Source: Notolepis coatsorum
Taxonomy: Eukaryota; Chordata; Actinopteri; Aulopiformes; Paralepididae
Assembly: GCA_963971535.1 (NCBI GenBank)
Contig: OZ020589.1
Coordinates: forward strand, 88,087,183 to 88,151,182
Length of the DNA stretch: 64,000 nucleotides
Reading direction: 5' to 3'
Below are positions 54,039-64,000 of the stretch, piece after piece. Positions within the stretch are counted from its first letter, which is position 1. The number at the start of each line of letters is the position of its first letter. Position numbers and translations under genes: made by a program. The notes below the pieces were generated by a model. It saw nothing but the letters and a program-made list of their open reading frames with translations, searched no databases and was not told where the DNA came from.

Positions 54039-56567
54039 TGGGCCGAGAGACACTAGTGAAACATCACATCACTCCCTTTCAAACCTTTTTGCCTGTGGTT
54101 TTAGGCTGGAACAGGCAGTCTGTTAAGGTTGACGCCTTTTTAGACTCAGGGGCAGTGGACAGTTTTTTTTTTTTTTTTTTTTTTTTTAATCTTTTTCCCC
54201 CTCCATTTTTCCTCCGATTTTCTCCCATCCCAATGTTAGTCGTATGCCAATTCCCAATCCCCTTCCTGGTCGCTGCGCACTTACCCCCCACAGTCAGATC
54301 ATCTGGGAGAGTGGAGGCTATCACGTGCTTCCTCCGACACACGTCCAGCCAATCAACCGCTTCTTTTCACCTGGCAGCGCGGATCCTCCCTGAGAGGGCG
54401 TAGCGTGTGGAAGGATCACACTATCCCACTCAGGTCCTATCCGCGCTTAGCAGGCGCCCCCAACCGAACTGTAGGAGTCGCTGTTTACAACGACCCGGAC
54501 CCACCCCGCCAGCTTCTCCCACCCTCTAATATTAGCCAATTGTATTAGTGTGAACGGCCAGCCAAGCTGGTGACAACCCCGGAGCTGTGAGCTGGACTCG
54601 AACAGGCGAATCCAGCTCACAGCTCCGGGGTTGGTGACGAATGCAATCTCCGCTACGCCACCTAACCGCCTACTGGCAGTGGACAGTTTCATCGATTCCA
54701 GATGGGCTGAGGACTCTAAAATACCTGTACATTCCCTCCATAAGCCCTGTAGTGTCACGGCGCTTGATGGATGGCCATTGGGTACAGGCAGTGTCACCAA
54801 AAGAACCAATTATTTATCTATGCAGGTTGCTTATGGGAACCATTCTGAGCGCATTCGATTCTTTTTGGTGGATTCCCCCACGTATCCCATTGTGCTGGGT
54901 CATTCTTGGCTTAGTAAACACAAGCCACAGATAAATTGGGGTGAGGAGAGGGACACTGTCATGCAGCGGGGCTCCCAATGCCGTCACCTTTGTTTCCAAA
55001 TTCCTCCGTCACCCACGAGTTATGATCAGTTTAGTGAGAGCGGTTGTGATCCTGTTGAAGCAGTGGGCGGTCTTGGTTTCCAGAGCCCACTCTCTCAACC
55101 ATTGCACTCCCAGTCATCTGTCGATCAGGATGGGAGTTTGGAATGGGATCCACAGTTTGATTGGGACTCCCTCGTGAGGAGGTTCTGGCGGAGGACAGTT
55201 TAGACAGTTTAGAGGCCCTGTGTGAGGACTTCTCCTCGCTTACTTGTACAGCTGACCCCCTCATGTAGAGCACCAACATCATGAGCGTGGAGTCACACCC
55301 GTTACCAGAGGGAGTTCCCACTGTCTATGCTGACCTCAGTGAGGTGTTTAGCAAACAAAGGGTCACCATCCTGCCACCGCACCGACCTTATGATTGCGCC
55401 ATCGAGTTGCAGCCAGGCTCTATTCCCCCTCGTGGTTCCTTGTACTCGTTGTCGGTCCCCGAAAGCGCAGCTATGAACACCTACATCAAGGAGGCTGTGG
55501 CTATATGTTTTATTAGACCTTCCACTTCACCTGCGGGTGCTGGATTCTTTTTTGTGGGAAAAAAGGATGGAGGACTGAGACCCTGCATCGACTACAGAGG
55601 TCTGAACAGCATTATAGTAAATAAAAACGGTATCCCCTTCCCCTGATGAACTCGGCGTTCGAACGCCTCCAGGGGGCATCCATTTTTACCAAACTTGATC
55701 TCCGCAATGCCTACAATCTGGTGCGCATACACCAAGGGGATGAGTGGAAGACCGCGTTCAACACTCATAATGGTCACTACGAATACCTGGTGATGCCATT
55801 TGGTCTTACTAATGCCCCTTCAGTTTTTCAGGCGTTAATCAATGACGTGCTCAGGGAGATGATCGAAAAGTTTGTTTTCGTCTACTTAGATGACATTCTG
55901 ATATTCTCCAAGTCCATTTCTGACCATGTCAAACATGTCAGGCAGGTCTTGAGGTGCCTTTTGGATGCACGGTTGTTTGTGAAGGCTGAGAAGTGTGCCT
56001 TCCATGTCCGCTCTGTGTCCTTTCTGGGATTCATTGTATCTGAGGGGAGGATTCAAATGGACCCCAAGAAGGTGTCAGCAGTGATGGACTGGCCTACACC
56101 CGTCTCGGTCAAGCAGGTGCAACGATTCCTAGGATTTGCAAACTTCTACCGTCGTTTTATTCGTAATTTCAGTTCAGTGGTAGCACCTATCACTGCACTC
56201 ACCAGGAAGACAGCACCTTCCCATTTCCAGTGGACTCCCAAGGCTGAGGCAGCGTTCATTGAGCTTAGGAGAAGGTTCAGTTCTGAGCCTATCCTCATTA
56301 CTCCTAACCCATCCCTGCCATTTATCGTCGAGGTGGATGCTTCTGAGCTTGGAGTCGGAGCTATTCTGTCTCAACGCTCATCGTCCGACGGTAAGGTACA
56401 CCCATGTGCGTACTATTCACGTGGGCCCTCTCCGGCTGAAAGAAACTATGATGTTGGGGACAGAGAGCTGTTGGCGGTCAAGTTGGCATTGGAGGAGTGG
56501 CGCCATTGGCTAGAGGGAGCTGAACACCCATTCACAGTCTGGACAGACCATAAAAATTTGGAATATA
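54039..56567 (+). pseudogene. pol: Gypsy-3 pol, first part (SINE-interrupted): protease, RT, RNase H
   Basis: The protease active site DAFLDSGAVDSF ends at the SINE junction (54165) and continues after it (FIDSRWAEDSKIPV at 54690). The spacer to 55200 has FLVDSPTYPIVLGHSWL. Stops and shifts near 55201-55280 precede reverse transcriptase: [26 protein letters not shown], a one-base shift near 55637, then [26 protein letters not shown] and [16 protein letters not shown]. RNase H follows with [28 protein letters not shown] and [11 protein letters not shown], cut by the L1 insertion. The protein would copy element RNA into DNA; this copy is dead through at least three frame disruptions plus insertions. 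Confidence 0.9.
54166..54674 (-). mobile_element. tRNA-derived SINE, poly-A tailed, inside Gypsy-3 protease
   Basis: On the minus strand the element starts at 54674 with a tRNA-like head containing TGGCGTAGCGG (A box) and TGTTCGAGTCC (B box), the internal RNA polymerase III promoter pair. It ends in a poly-A tail (poly-T at 54166-54186 on the plus strand). The exact 15-bp target duplication GGCAGTGGACAGTTT lies at 54151-54165 and 54675-54689. The 3' part (GAGAAAATCGGAGGAAAAAT) resembles the tails of HpaI-type fish SINEs. A perfect 22-bp inverted repeat sits around the B box. It would be mobilised by a LINE in trans. Confidence 0.85.
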
Positions 56568-56640
56568 AACTAAACTAAAAATGAAACTCACCAGAGATCC
56601 GAGGAACTTTTTAGGTTATTCCTGTCAGATAACCTGAAAA

Positions 56641-57050
56641 TGAAGTCGGTTGAAACCGAAGCTATCCGCTTTTCAAGAGTCCATCGCCTGGGGAAAGCCA
56701 AAGTCGACCAGCAGAGGCCCCGTCCCATCGTGGCCAAAGTCATCGATTCAAAGATGAAATCTGCTATTATGTCCAACGGAAGAGAGTTGAAAGGATCCAA
56801 ATATTCCATCAGTGACCAGTTCCCGGCAGAGATCATGAGTAGACGCAGGCTGCTCTACCCGGTCATGGCGGATGCGAGGAAAAACAAACGGAATGCTCGT
56901 ATGTTCATGGATAAACTTTATATTGATGGAACTATGTACAGGAATCCCCGTATTACATACTGGCTGAGTGGAGGCGACGAAAACGTCTTTCAGATACTGA
57001 CTCCAAGTATCCAGCGTGCTTCCCGAGCTGCTGTAAACAATGACGCTTGA
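56641..57050 (+). pseudogene. L1 ORF1 C-terminal part (RNA-binding protein)
   Basis: The 136 codons from 56641 cover the C-terminal half of an L1 ORF1 protein: VETEAIRFSRVHRLGKAKVD, QQRPRPIVAKVIDSKMKS, DQFPAEIMSRRRLLYPVM and FMDKLYIDGTMY match the RRM/C-terminal arrangement of L1 ORF1 (Transposase_22 family). The coiled-coil N-terminus is missing through 5' truncation. In an intact element ORF1p coats L1 RNA and acts as a chaperone. Confidence 0.85.
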
Positions 57051-57254
57051 AGATGACGTCATCATCACCAAGGCGTCCTCGTTGCTATGACTACCCGGGA
57101 CCTGACTGAATACACGTAGGACACTGCATGCAGAATGCTGCAGATGCAAGTCTTCCTTTCTTTTCATTTATCTCTTGTGCTTTTCTTTTCTTCTCAATCT
57201 CATATCCATTCCATTTGTTTGTTTGTTCCAATTCATTTATTTAATTTTTCCTTC

Positions 57255-57328
<74 letters not shown>

Positions 57329-57670
57329 CTTATATATTTTCCCTCATCTTTGGCTAGGGAAATGCGGTTAACGTTGGGCTACTCACCCAGACCCTTGGGC
57401 TAATGGGTTTGAATGGAGTGGCCTTGGGTTATTGTTTGTATGTTCTGTTAATCATTTTAGCCCATCCATTAGGGATGGGCCATATGTGTTTTATGTGTAA
57501 CCCGTCTGTGCAAGACGTTAGGGTTATTTTGTTTTATGTACTTCACCCCCTCCCCCCTCCGTTCACCTCCCCCTTATTCCAGCCATTTAGAGACCTGCCC
57601 ACATTAGCCTCAATAGAAGCGTCAAAAAAATATTGCATTACCAACAACCATACAACAACATGTATAGATT
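57051..57670 (+). other. L1 inter-ORF spacer with (CT)n
   Basis: Non-coding spacer with a pyrimidine-rich first half, including (CT)n at 57260-57325. It is unusually long for an L1 inter-ORF region (mammalian L1 spacers are tens of bases). Confidence 0.7.
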
Positions 57671-60600
57671 ATGGCTAGTTTGAACATAATGATATGGAAC
57701 ACTGGTGGAATAAATAAACAACACAAACGAAAAAGCGTGCTCACACTGATGAAAAAAGAACAGGTGGACATAGCTCTGTTAAGCGAAACGCACATTTTAG
57801 AGAAAGACATAGATATGTTAGCGGACAACACATATCATAACATCAGTCACTCTTCCTTTGGAACGAGAACTCGGGGAGTAGCCATAGTCGTTAGACGGAA
57901 GTTGAATATTGAATTGAAGGGAGTATGGTCTGATGCAGATGGTCGGATAACTATAGCTAAGATTTTACACAAGAACAGAAAAATAGCGTTGGTAGCGGTA
58001 TACGCCCCAAATTTATACGAAGTTAGTTTCTTCACTACACTTACCAGAGCAATGTTAGACCTTCCCGAATACTCATTTATAATCGGTGCGGATTTTAATG
58101 CCATTTGGAACCCAAGGATGGACAAATCAAACCCCTCCTTTTCCAATGAACAAAAAAATGCATCTAATGCATTGAAGGATTGGTCGAAGATTACAGGTGT
58201 AAATGACTTATGGCAATCACTCAACCCCATGACCCGGAAGTACTCTTGTCGATCTGCAAGACATAATACATTATCCAGAATAGATTACGTTTTCACAACC
58301 CCGAGACTATTTGATAACTACGATGTGGAAATGATACCCAATGCATTGTCTGATCACTGTTATTTACTCTTAAAAGGAACATTTGGTATACTATCATCCC
58401 GAGCCCCAAGATGGCGATTTAACACGATGCTGCTTAATAACAAGGAATTCATTACACAAATCAAAGAAGCTCTTACAGTATTCCTACGGATAAATGCGAA
58501 TTCGGTGCAGGACCCCAGAATATTATGGATGTCGATAAAGGGAATGATCAAGGATTTCACTGATAGCTTTTCCTCCCAAATACGCAAGAATCGATGCTCA
58601 AAACTGGCTGAACTGGAAACACTTTACTCAACGTTATTTAATTCTTTGCAATACAACAACTCGGTTCAACTGGAAAATCAAGTCAATATACTAAAAAAAG
58701 AGATTAACGCCATATACAGACAACAATCTGAATTGCAAATACGTAGCACAAGACAACAGCAGTACTCCCAAGGTTCCAAACCAAGTCACCTATTAGCCAT
58801 GCGACTAAGAGTCAACGCAAAATTTGCAGATATAACTACCATTAGAGCACAACAAGGACTTGTTACAGAACCCAAAGAAATAAACACGACATTCAAAGAA
58901 TTTTACTCCAACTTATACAAATCAGAAACGACCTTCGATCAAAACAAAATGGACACATATCTTAATCAAATTAACCTCCCTAAACTTTCAGAGGATGACG
59001 CTAAACAGTTAGAAACACCGATCACACTAGATGAACTTAGGGAGGCCATATCTGAAATGCAAAGTGGAAGGGCCCCTGGAAGAGATGGTATCCCACCAGA
59101 AATGTACCTCTCTTGTTGGGACATAATTGGACCCTTATTACTAAATATGATTTTATACTCAGTCAAGGAGGGGAACTTCCATAAGAATGACAATATTGCA
59201 CTCATAACAGTCCTCCTCAAAAAAGACAAAGACCCCACCGAGTGCGGTAGTTACAGACCTTTAAGCCTCCTCGGAACCGATATCAAACTGTACTCTAAGG
59301 TATCAGCCATCAGACTACAAAAGCATATGACGTCTTTAATTCATCCGGACCAAACAGGCTTCATAAGAGGCCGCCTGATCACTGATAACATAAGACGATT
59401 ACTACACGTACTAGATGCTAACAAGGAAGACAACACACCTAAGGCGATGCTGTCCCTGGATGCAATGAAAGCTTTTGACAGGTTGGAATGGTCGTATCTA
59501 TGGGCAGTATTAGAAAGGATGGGGTTAGGAAAAGGATTCATTGATATGATTAAAGTATTATACAAAGACCCATCGGCCATGATTACAACAGGTACAATCA
59601 CCTCCGAAATCTTTCCAGTATCACGGTCTTCCAGACAGGGTTGCCCCCTTAGTCCCGGACTATTCGATCTATCATTAGAGCCTTTAGCACAATATATAAG
59701 ACAATCCCAATCCATAGAACCAATCGTAATCAAGGGCACACAACACAAAATTAGTTTATATGCGGACGACGTAATACTGTTCATGCAAAACCCCAACACC
59801 GCACTGCCTCATCTTCTCAAGTTGATTGAGGACTTTGGAGATTTATCGGGATTTAGGATAAATTGGCCGAAGTCGGCCTTCCTCCCACTTAACGCCCCTG
59901 CAAAAAGAAATATAACCCTCCCAGAAGAGATACCGATGGTAAAACACTTTAGATGTTTGGGAGTTAAAATATTCCCTACCATAAGCCAAACGGTGAAGCA
60001 CAATTACATAAAAATCCAAAACAAAATCAAATACGACCTTGTCAGGTGGTCAAAACTTAAAAACTCAGTACAAGCACGGATATCAATAATTAAGATGGAC
60101 GTCCTACCTAGAATCAACTTCTTCAGCTCAATGCTACCGTTACCCCCTCCAAAGGGTTACTGGAAAGAATTACACTCCTCCACATACAAATTTATTTGGA
60201 ATAACAAACCACCACGTATAAAAAGATCCACCGCACAGAGAAACAAAGCAGACGGTGGTATGGCATTTCCAGATTTCCACCACTATTTTAAGGCATACAC
60301 TTTAAGACCACTGACAACATGGTTTGATCCCCAAGCATCAGTATCCTGGAGAAATTTAGAAGAAAATATAGTAGCTCCACATAGGCTGAAGGACATAGTG
60401 TACACCAAATTATCAATTAAGCAATGCGAACGGAAATTTGGCCCCATAATCACTCATGCAATCCGGATATGGCGTGAAACACAAAAAAAAGACTCTATCC
60501 CACATAAATGGCATAATCATACTCCCTTATTCAATAACAATGCACTCTTGATTGGGAAACAACCTATAAGATTCCCTAGATGGGAAAAGCAAGGCATACA

Positions 60601-61431
60601 CACATTAGGAGATGTTTTCAACAAACAGGGTTTTTGTAGTTTTGATGAGATATGCAAAAAATTTAATCTCACCAAGTCCTCATATTATTTTTACGCACAG
60701 TTATTGGCATGTTTGAAGGCTCACGGTGTTCCATTAAGGATACCAATTGTACACCACAGATACCACAAATTCTTCTATGAAAGAGAGACATCGAGAGGTT
60801 TTGTTTCAGATTTTTATCATCAATTACTAACGGCCTCGTATGAAACCCTACATCTAGAGTCTGGAGGAGGGATATACCAGACCTGGAGATAGACTTTGAC
60901 TGGCAAGAAGCCTGGGCAAATGTACGCCTTGCATCAAGGAACCCGGACCATCAACAAATCAATCTTAACTATATTCACAGGACATACTTAACTCCTATAA
61001 GACTGAACAAAATGGGTCTTAAACAAGACTCCAAATGCTCCTTATGTACAAATGGGGACGAAGGGACATTTATGCACATGTACTGGGACTGCCCACCAGT
61101 TAAGATATTTTGGAAAGAAGTGACCCAGCAATTGTCAAATCTCTTAACTCTGGATATACCTGTACACCCCTCTGTATTACTGCTGAATGATGTCTTTGAG
61201 CATGCAGTACCTCCACAGCTAAAGAGATTGGTTTTATCCGGTATCACAGTGGCTAAAAAGCTGATAGCATCACGATGGTTTCAACTGGAAAAAATGTGCC
61301 GTAAGGTCTGGATTCTTACATATCTCGATGTGATTTATCAAGAAATATCAACAGCTAGAATTTTGGGTCTCAATGAATCCAAAATGGCAATGTGGTTAGA
61401 AGTGGTGGAGAGAATAAAAGCCAGCATATAA
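57671..61431 (+). pseudogene. L1-type ORF2: endonuclease, reverse transcriptase, Cys-rich C-terminus (one frameshift)
   Basis: MASLNIMIWNTGGINKQHKR starts a frame of 1073 codons to 60892, then the coding sense continues in another frame to 61431. Endonuclease: NTGGI, ALLSETH, GADFNAIWNP and NALSDHCYLL. Reverse transcriptase: GRAPGRDGIPPEMYL, YRPLSLLGTDIKLYSKV, HPDQTGFIRGR, MLSLDAMKAFDRLEW, RQGCPLSPGLFDLSLEPLA and catalytic YADDVILF (near residue 696). The C-terminus has the L1 cysteine motif CSLCTNGDEGTFMHMYWDC in the shifted frame. The shift lies between about 60860 and 60890, where ESGGGIYQTWR* replaces a frame continuing DIPDLEIDFDWQEAWANV. Otherwise full length, so this is a fairly recent copy inactivated by one indel. 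Confidence 0.93.
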
Positions 61432-61614
61432 TGGTAGTGTCTGGTTAGGAACAAATTATAATGGTTGGATTATCCAATGGGGGGTCCGGGAGAGGGGGGT
61501 ACGAGCTGGAGCATATGTGTATTTGTATATCCTATTGTGTGTTGTCATGTTTGTTTATGTGTTTGTTTAAAAAATAATAAAAAAATAAAATACAAAAAAA
61601 AAATTTGGAATATA

Positions 61615-62578
61615 TCCAGGGTGCTCAGAGGGGAAACTCGCAACAGGCTCGCTGGTCACTGTATTTCTCTCGGTTTAATTTCCTCCTGACGTACCGTCCC
61701 GGGTCTAAAAATATCAAGCCGGATGCTCTTTCCCGGTTATATGATGGATCAGAAGAGGACCGTCCTCCTGAGCCCATTGTTCCTGCAGGACAGATCCTAG
61801 CTCCTGTGACATGGAGCATTGACTCTGCTGTGCGGAGGGCACAACGTTTGGAACCAGATCCGGGTGGGGTGCCCCCGGGTCGGTTATTTGTACCAAACAA
61901 CATTCGGTCTCTTGAGCGGGCTCAGGAGACCGCTCAACTGGTGGTTGACCATGTCTTCCGAATTTATGGCATCTGCCAGGACGTGGTGTCGGACCGTGGA
62001 CCCCAGTTTACTGCTCGGTTTTGGAAGGCATTCTGTGCTATACTGGGTGCGACGGTTAGCCTGTCATCAGGGTTCCACCCGGAGAGCAATGGGCAAACAG
62101 AGCGCACCAACCAGTCTATGGAGAGTACGCTTCGCTGCTTGGCCTCCTCCAATCCGAGCACTTGGAGTCACCAACTGGCATGGGCAGAATATGCACATAA
62201 TTCATTGTGCAATGCATCCACTGGTCTCTCCCCATTTGAGGTTCAGTTTGGGTATCAGCCTCCACTGTTTCCTGAACAGGAGAGGGACGTGGGGGTGCCA
62301 TCTGCCAAGGCATTTATCCGTCGGTCTCGGGCAACATGGAAGAGGGTGCGCTGCGGCCCGGCACAAGCGGTCGGCGGATGTACACCGTCGCCCTGCGCCT
62401 TCCTACCGTGTGGGCCAACAGGTGTGGCATTCCACACGCGACCTTCCATTACGGGGGGAGTCGCGCAAACTCGCTCCCCGTTTTGTGGGCCCTTTCACTA
62501 TTGTTCGCAAGATAAACCCAATCACGATGCGTCTTTGGTTACGCTCGCCGATGAGGGTACACCCTACACCCACTCAGA
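61615..62578 (+). pseudogene. pol: Gypsy-3 pol, last part: RNase H end and internally deleted integrase
   Basis: Resumes after the L1 with IQGAQRGNSQQARWSLYFSR and [17 protein letters not shown] (end of RNase H/connection). After [10 protein letters not shown] it jumps to [20 protein letters not shown] near 61905-61960, so the zinc-binding H-H-C-C part and first catalytic Asp are missing (about 130 residues by comparison with Gypsy-2). The second Asp ([10 protein letters not shown]) and Glu region ([15 protein letters not shown]) remain. A frameshift near 62330 moves the C-terminal domain to another frame ([22 protein letters not shown]), and similarity stops at about 62578. Confidence 0.88.
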
Positions 62579-62600
62579 CACTCTGGACTCACTGTCCACA

Positions 62601-62942
62601 AACTGGCTTTCCGTGACCATCAAAAGGCGTACTGCAAGTCCCTGAAAGATGCACGGTCAAACTTCTACTCCAACCTCATCAATAAAAACACTGGCAACTC
62701 CAAGCAGCTTTTTTCCACCATAAATCACATACTGAAGCCACAACCATCCTCATCCACTGAAGCTACAGAAGAGCGATGTAATAACTTTATGGACTTCTTC
62801 AGATCTAAAGTAAACAACATCCGCTCTCTGATGCCCAGCTCTTCCTCTCTGTTTCCCCCTGCCTCTAACCCGCCACCTGAGAGCTTGCCATCTCTCCCAT
62901 GTTTCACTGAGGTTCAGCAGAGCCACATTGAAAAAATCACCT
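62601..62942 (+). pseudogene. L2-type LINE ORF2 fragment (linker before reverse transcriptase)
   Basis: An open stretch of about 114 codons reads [40 protein letters not shown] and CNNFMDFFRSKVNNIR, the region between endonuclease and reverse transcriptase in L2-clade LINEs. It begins right after the Gypsy-3 end and stops at about 62942. Both sides are missing. Confidence 0.75.
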
Positions 62943-62944
62943 CA

Positions 62945-63525
62945 TCACCAACCTGGACGCTTTCCACATCCGTTGCCTCCAAAGGATCCTTGGCCTGACC
63001 GGGGAAGATCGAGTCCCCCACACAAACATCCTCAACAACACCAATTCAATCTGTATGGCCGCAGCTGTGGCCAAAAAACATCTTCGTTGGATAGGGCACA
63101 CCATATGCCTGACCACCGCCTCCCCCGCCAAGTCCTCTATGGCCAACTGAGAGGAGCAAAGCGGGCTGCTGGAGGCCAAAAGAGACGCTTTAAGGACTAC
63201 ACCAGGGACCTCCTAAAGTGTGCAAACATCAAGCTTGAAACTCTGGCACTCGACAGATCAGCCTGGCAAGTCACTTGTGCCACTGCAGTTTCCCAAATAC
63301 ACCAAACGAACCAAGACCGAAGATCTGAGAGGCGCACGCAATGACACCAGCGGGCGGCTGGCATCCCCCAGGTATCTGGCTTCCCTTGTGCCATCTGTGG
63401 ATGGGTGTGCGGCTTTAGGATCGGACTCAACGGCCACGAGAAGTGGCACCAGCGGCAGCGTCGCAAACCCCCCCCCTTTTCCCCATCCCTGGAGCAAGCA
63501 TCATCATCGAACACGATGGACAGCT
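62945..63525 (+). pseudogene. LINE-type ORF C-terminal fragment with zinc finger
   Basis: Across two or three frames the sequence reads NLDAFHIRCLQRILGLTGED, KKHLRWIGHTI, MPDHRLPRQVLYGQLRGAKR, KRRFKDYTRDLLK and LALDRSAWQ, followed by a C2H2-type finger CAICGWVCGFRIGLNGHEKW. This order is the C-terminus of a LINE-type reverse-transcriptase family widespread in animals; I cannot fix the clade. Frame changes near 63110 and 63330 make it a pseudogene. It ends shortly before the (GT)n tract. Confidence 0.7.
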
Positions 63526-63526
63526 A

Positions 63527-63530
<4 letters not shown>

Positions 63531-63573
<43 letters not shown>
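63531..63573. repeat. (GT)n microsatellite
   Basis: About 42 bp of pure GT, just after the LINE fragment. Confidence 0.95.
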
Positions 63574-63574
<1 letters not shown>

Positions 63575-63691
63575 CTGTTCCCTATTGAATATCATACAGT
63601 AACATAGCATGTGTGGCTGTTTTGAATGGACACCAAATATTCTATATTCTATAATACTGTACCCATAGTAGTCAGTATATGCCATGATTAC

Positions 63692-63899
<208 letters not shown>

Positions 63900-64000
63900 T
63901 AGTCATTAATACCATGCTCTCTCCCTGTGTGTTTGTGTGTGTAGGAATGCGGACATGGGGACAGGACTGACTGCAGGGGACTGTGCACCCAGAGCTGGCC

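Larger units (their letters stand above)
56568..61598 (+). mobile_element. L1-type LINE, 5'-truncated in ORF1, nested in Gypsy-3
   Basis: About 5 kb with the end of ORF1, an inter-ORF spacer of about 620 bp containing (CT)n, ORF2 with one frameshift, a short 3' UTR and an A-rich tail. It is flanked by a 16-bp target duplication, AAAAATTTGGAATATA (56552-56567 and 61599-61614), copied from Gypsy-3 RNase H. The long duplication and A-rich tail are typical of L1 target-primed insertion. Confidence 0.93.
52331..62578 (+). mobile_element. Third Ty3/Gypsy element (Gypsy-3), with nested SINE and L1
   Basis: Gag, protease, reverse transcriptase, RNase H and part of integrase occur in order in three pieces separated by a SINE (54166-54674) and an L1 LINE (56568-61598). 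Both insertions have exact target duplications, so the order of events is certain. The element lacks a 3' LTR and ends inside integrase at about 62578. Several frameshifts and an internal integrase deletion make it inactive. Confidence 0.88.

Noticed and set aside
54590..54674. Functional tRNA gene
   Set aside because: A- and B-box words are present but the flanks are SINE sequence with a poly-A tail and target duplication; the cloverleaf is disrupted by the 22-bp inverted repeat.

Overview
This window looks like intergenic DNA from a bony fish (teleost). I infer that from the mobile elements, not from host genes: a Rex1-like LINE, L2-type LINE tails ending in TATATAA plus (TTA)n, fish-type BEL/Pao and Ty3/Gypsy retrotransposons, a tRNA-derived SINE with a poly-A tail, hAT transposons with 8-bp target duplications, and very long (CT)n, (GA)n, (TTA)n and (CA)n tracts. 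I found no host protein-coding gene that I can defend. Two short host-like signals are flagged: a CpG-rich block with a perfect splice donor near 3.85 kb (minus strand) and an exon-like open stretch near 20.0 kb. The species cannot be named from this sequence.

Layout. 1-7.7 kb: simple repeats, LINE tails, a 27-bp minisatellite (4.8-7.4 kb) split by a BEL-type LTR that is itself split by a minus-strand L2 fragment. 7.7-12.1 kb: a hAT-type transposon with 8-bp target duplication, one transposase-like exon and a large 12-bp satellite inside. 13.1-14.6 kb: a 23-bp satellite. 14.9-18.2 kb: a LINE with an uninterrupted reading frame of about 900 codons, whose 3' tail recurs at 19.3 kb and at 30.0/39.2 kb. 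21.0-26.35 kb: a complete but decayed minus-strand Ty3/Gypsy element with paired LTRs, its 5' LTR split by a small hAT element. 26.4-39.9 kb: a second Gypsy element (plus strand) interrupted by a LINE tail, which is interrupted by a 9.1-kb BEL/Pao element with almost identical LTRs and one open 2036-codon gag-pol frame. 40.6-41.4 kb: a MITE with a smaller palindromic insertion. 43.1-48.4 kb: GC-rich tandem repeats and a Rex1-like LINE lying inside an (ACC)n-type array. 48.8-51.0 kb: a hAT element inserted at the edge of a 43-bp minisatellite. 52.3-62.6 kb: a third Gypsy element, broken by a SINE just after the protease active site and by a 5-kb L1-type LINE in its RNase H region. 62.6-63.5 kb: two further LINE fragments, then (GT)n and (CT)n.

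The genes do not form a host pathway. Each belongs to a transposon: gag proteins package RNA; pol proteins (protease, reverse transcriptase, RNase H, integrase) copy and insert LTR elements; LINE endonuclease/reverse transcriptases copy LINEs and probably mobilise the SINE. Nesting gives relative ages. The BEL/Pao element is the youngest and the most likely to be intact; nearly all other frames carry stops, frameshifts or truncations. I did not find a convincing novel multi-gene system. The most informative signals are exact target-site duplications, hAT elements associated with satellites, CpG-type decay between Gypsy LTRs, an SINE with a long perfect hairpin, and two non-canonical motifs in the otherwise intact BEL polyprotein.
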